From assembly GCA_964019055.1 (NCBI GenBank), contig OZ025212.1:11189391-11253390 (forward strand): a stretch of DNA of 64,000 nt. The letters run 5' to 3'. Under the pieces are notes generated by a model, which made no database searches, was not told the DNA's origin, and was given only the letters and a program-made list of their open reading frames with translations. The translations under genes were made by a program, and so were the position numbers. This DNA is from Anthopleura xanthogrammica. Its lineage: Eukaryota > Cnidaria > Anthozoa > Actiniaria > Actiniidae. This document shows, one piece after another, positions 62,461 through 64,000 of this stretch. Every line of letters starts with the position of its first letter. Positions within the stretch are counted from its first letter, which is position 1.

Positions 62461-63898
62461 CTATTTATTCAAGGTTACATTAAAGGTGCAATTGTTAAAC
62501 ACATTTGTCCTCTCACTAGCCCCAGGGAATTGGGGAATTTGCACTAACATTTCATCATCTATGAACGACAAATCTGTCTCGTATACAGTATCTGAGTATT
62601 TCGTATCTGTGTCTGGAATGGGAATTTGTGCTAACAGTTCATCATCTATGAACGACAAATCTGTCTCGTATGCAGTCATATCGATACCAGGAAAAATGTC
62701 ATCGCTAGCAAAATCAAAATCAAAATCGTAGGAAGGTAAATTTTCCTGTCTTGAGCTAAAGGGATAACTGGACCCAAAGCAGCACTAGCATTTCGTAACT
62801 GTGTTTCGGCTGGTCGCTCATAGCGTAATAAAGCATTGGACTTGTGTCCCGTTCTTTCTCTAATGAGTTTTTCTTCTACCCCTTGTTGGAAAAGATTTGT
62901 GGCACATGCGACCTTTAAACTATGCGCTGTTTTACGAGGTAGACCAGCCGCCTTGAATAGCTTATCAGGCAAAATCTTGTTAAAGTTATTTATACCAACT
63001 ATTGCCTTATCAAAACCTAGTAGCTTTGGATTTTGTTTTGGGCGAAAATAAAACGCCTGCGACTTATCAGCAAATTCCTCAATGAGACTCAAGTACAATT
63101 CATAAATCATGACAAGACATCTACTGTGCTTAGCACCTAATTCATTCACAAAAATGTTTAACTACACGAGGCTGATATTTCAATTCCCTCAATCCCCCAT
63201 GAAAAGTTTTACTAACAGTTTCATCATAAATGATATAGTTATTCTCTACATAAATGTTTCGGAATCTTAAATCACGATGCTCTTTTGCTCTAATCCCAAA
63301 CAATTTACCATTAAAGTAGTAAACAGTATTCAAAAGCACCTCTGAGCTTGTGTTTCCCAAAAGCCTTTTTTCCCAGAGTTTCTCTTCTTCTTCGTCAGTT
63401 ATATGTTCTCTTTCTGACTTTTTGTTTTTCACCTCAAGGCCTTCCCTCGTTCCCTTCTTCATTTCAGCATCCAAGACCTTTTGAGACATTGCAAACCTAT
63501 GGAAATATAGAGCAATAAAATGAAATAAAATCCCTTAATTTTCTTTTCGTTGGATTTTAAAAGCCCAACTTTTAGGAAATAGTAAGACAAATTTTATATC
63601 AAGAAAACTTACCGTCGGTCATGCTTGTCAAGGATGTTTAAGGCACTTTGTTAAGCCTGTCTTTCTGCCACTCCTCAAAAATCTTTATGGCCCATTTAGT
63701 AGAATATTTAGTACTCGAAAGTATGGCATTTTCTAATGTTTGCCTTTGCTCTTCAATATTTTGCACATTTCTAAAGCGCTTCATCTTCGAAATGACGCGT
63801 AAGCATTCCAATTCACAACTAGAAAACAAATCGAATGTGAAATTCCAATGCTTCTTACTTAACAAAGAATTGTTTATGAAATATAGCATCTTAATCAA
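62461..63898 (-). pseudogene. Tyrosine-recombinase-like gene 2 (Crypton/DUF3504 type), disrupted
   Basis: Minus-strand pieces in order: 63898-63638 (core-binding region, STKYSTKWAIKIFEEWQKDR), an apparent intron with acceptor CCATAG near 63496, then 63489-63142 (HITDEEEEKLWEKRLLG; FGIRAKEHRDLRFRNIY with the first catalytic Arg) and 63149-62676 (GLPRKTAHSLKVACATNLFQ; RERTGHKSNALLRYERP with catalytic His, Gly-His and Tyr). The end is 62679-62461, an acidic tail with YETDLSFIDDE twice. The frame changes near 63145 next to a T5 run and again near 62740, and a stop follows RLNKVP. In this family the enzyme cuts and rejoins DNA through the Tyr. Either decayed or affected by base-calling indels. Confidence 0.65.
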
Positions 63899-64000
63899 CG
63901 CTCATGACACTTTTTTCCCTTAGAGAACACAATATTTTTATTGTTCTCTCACAGTTGCATTGTTTTTCACGGACATTAAAAACTTGAAATGTTTAAAAAA
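63899..64000. other. Window end, unassigned
   Basis: AT-rich sequence, nothing recognised. The first exon or promoter of the recombinase gene could extend here. Confidence 0.3.

Overview
This is eukaryotic DNA from an animal, most likely an anthozoan cnidarian such as a stony coral. That is an inference from three things: AT-rich sequence packed with small palindromic transposons; a tandem array of RING/TRAF-zinc-finger/MATH genes split by ordinary GT-AG introns; and a mobile-element mix of Penelope-like element, LINEs, Polinton, Helitron2-like element, tRNA-SINE and tyrosine recombinase typical of cnidarian genomes. No bacterial features were seen.

The backbone is a plus-strand array of TRAF-like genes. 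The complete five-exon plan is visible in gene 2: RING exon (17355-17509), end of RING (21849-21894), two TRAF zinc-finger exons (21972-22079 and 22192-22260), and a coiled-coil plus MATH exon (25203-25805). All exons join in phase. Exons 2-4 occur five times (starting near 52, 21849, 33966, 45853 and 56472). Exon 5 occurs four times (13214, 25203, 37810 and 49226); the fifth would lie beyond the window. The RING exon is found only twice (17355 and 52212). So genes 3 and 4 either lost their RING exon, share the upstream one by long-range splicing, or are decaying. Gene 3 is the oddest: its coiled coil has grown to nearly 480 residues through 42-nt and 84-nt minisatellites that keep the heptad register, and a 1-nt frameshift then breaks its MATH domain.

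Each MATH exon is followed by the same two tandem repeats in the same order, a 69-bp array then a 116-bp array. Large blocks are duplicated: 17.6-26.2 kb matches 40.7-50.4 kb; the start of the window to 2.74 kb matches 56.4-59.1 kb; part of the same intron is also seen at 33.2-35 kb.

Insertions fill the introns and spacers. They are a Penelope-like element split by a 5'-truncated LINE (4.6-7.3 kb); LINE 3' ends at 1.6, 2.2, 7.3, 11.5, 23.4, 47.4, 58.3, 58.6 and 59.9 kb; a broken Polinton with integrase, PC4-like protein and EndoVII/PolB (27.5-32.7 kb); a 1.26-kb Helitron2-like insertion (42.07-43.33 kb); a tRNA-derived SINE inside a TIR element (50.9-51.7 kb); a 1.9-kb dodecamer satellite (53.0-54.9 kb); and two minus-strand tyrosine-recombinase relics (59.3 and 62.5-63.9 kb). 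Many palindromic MITEs are also present. Several have clean empty sites in the paralogous segments.
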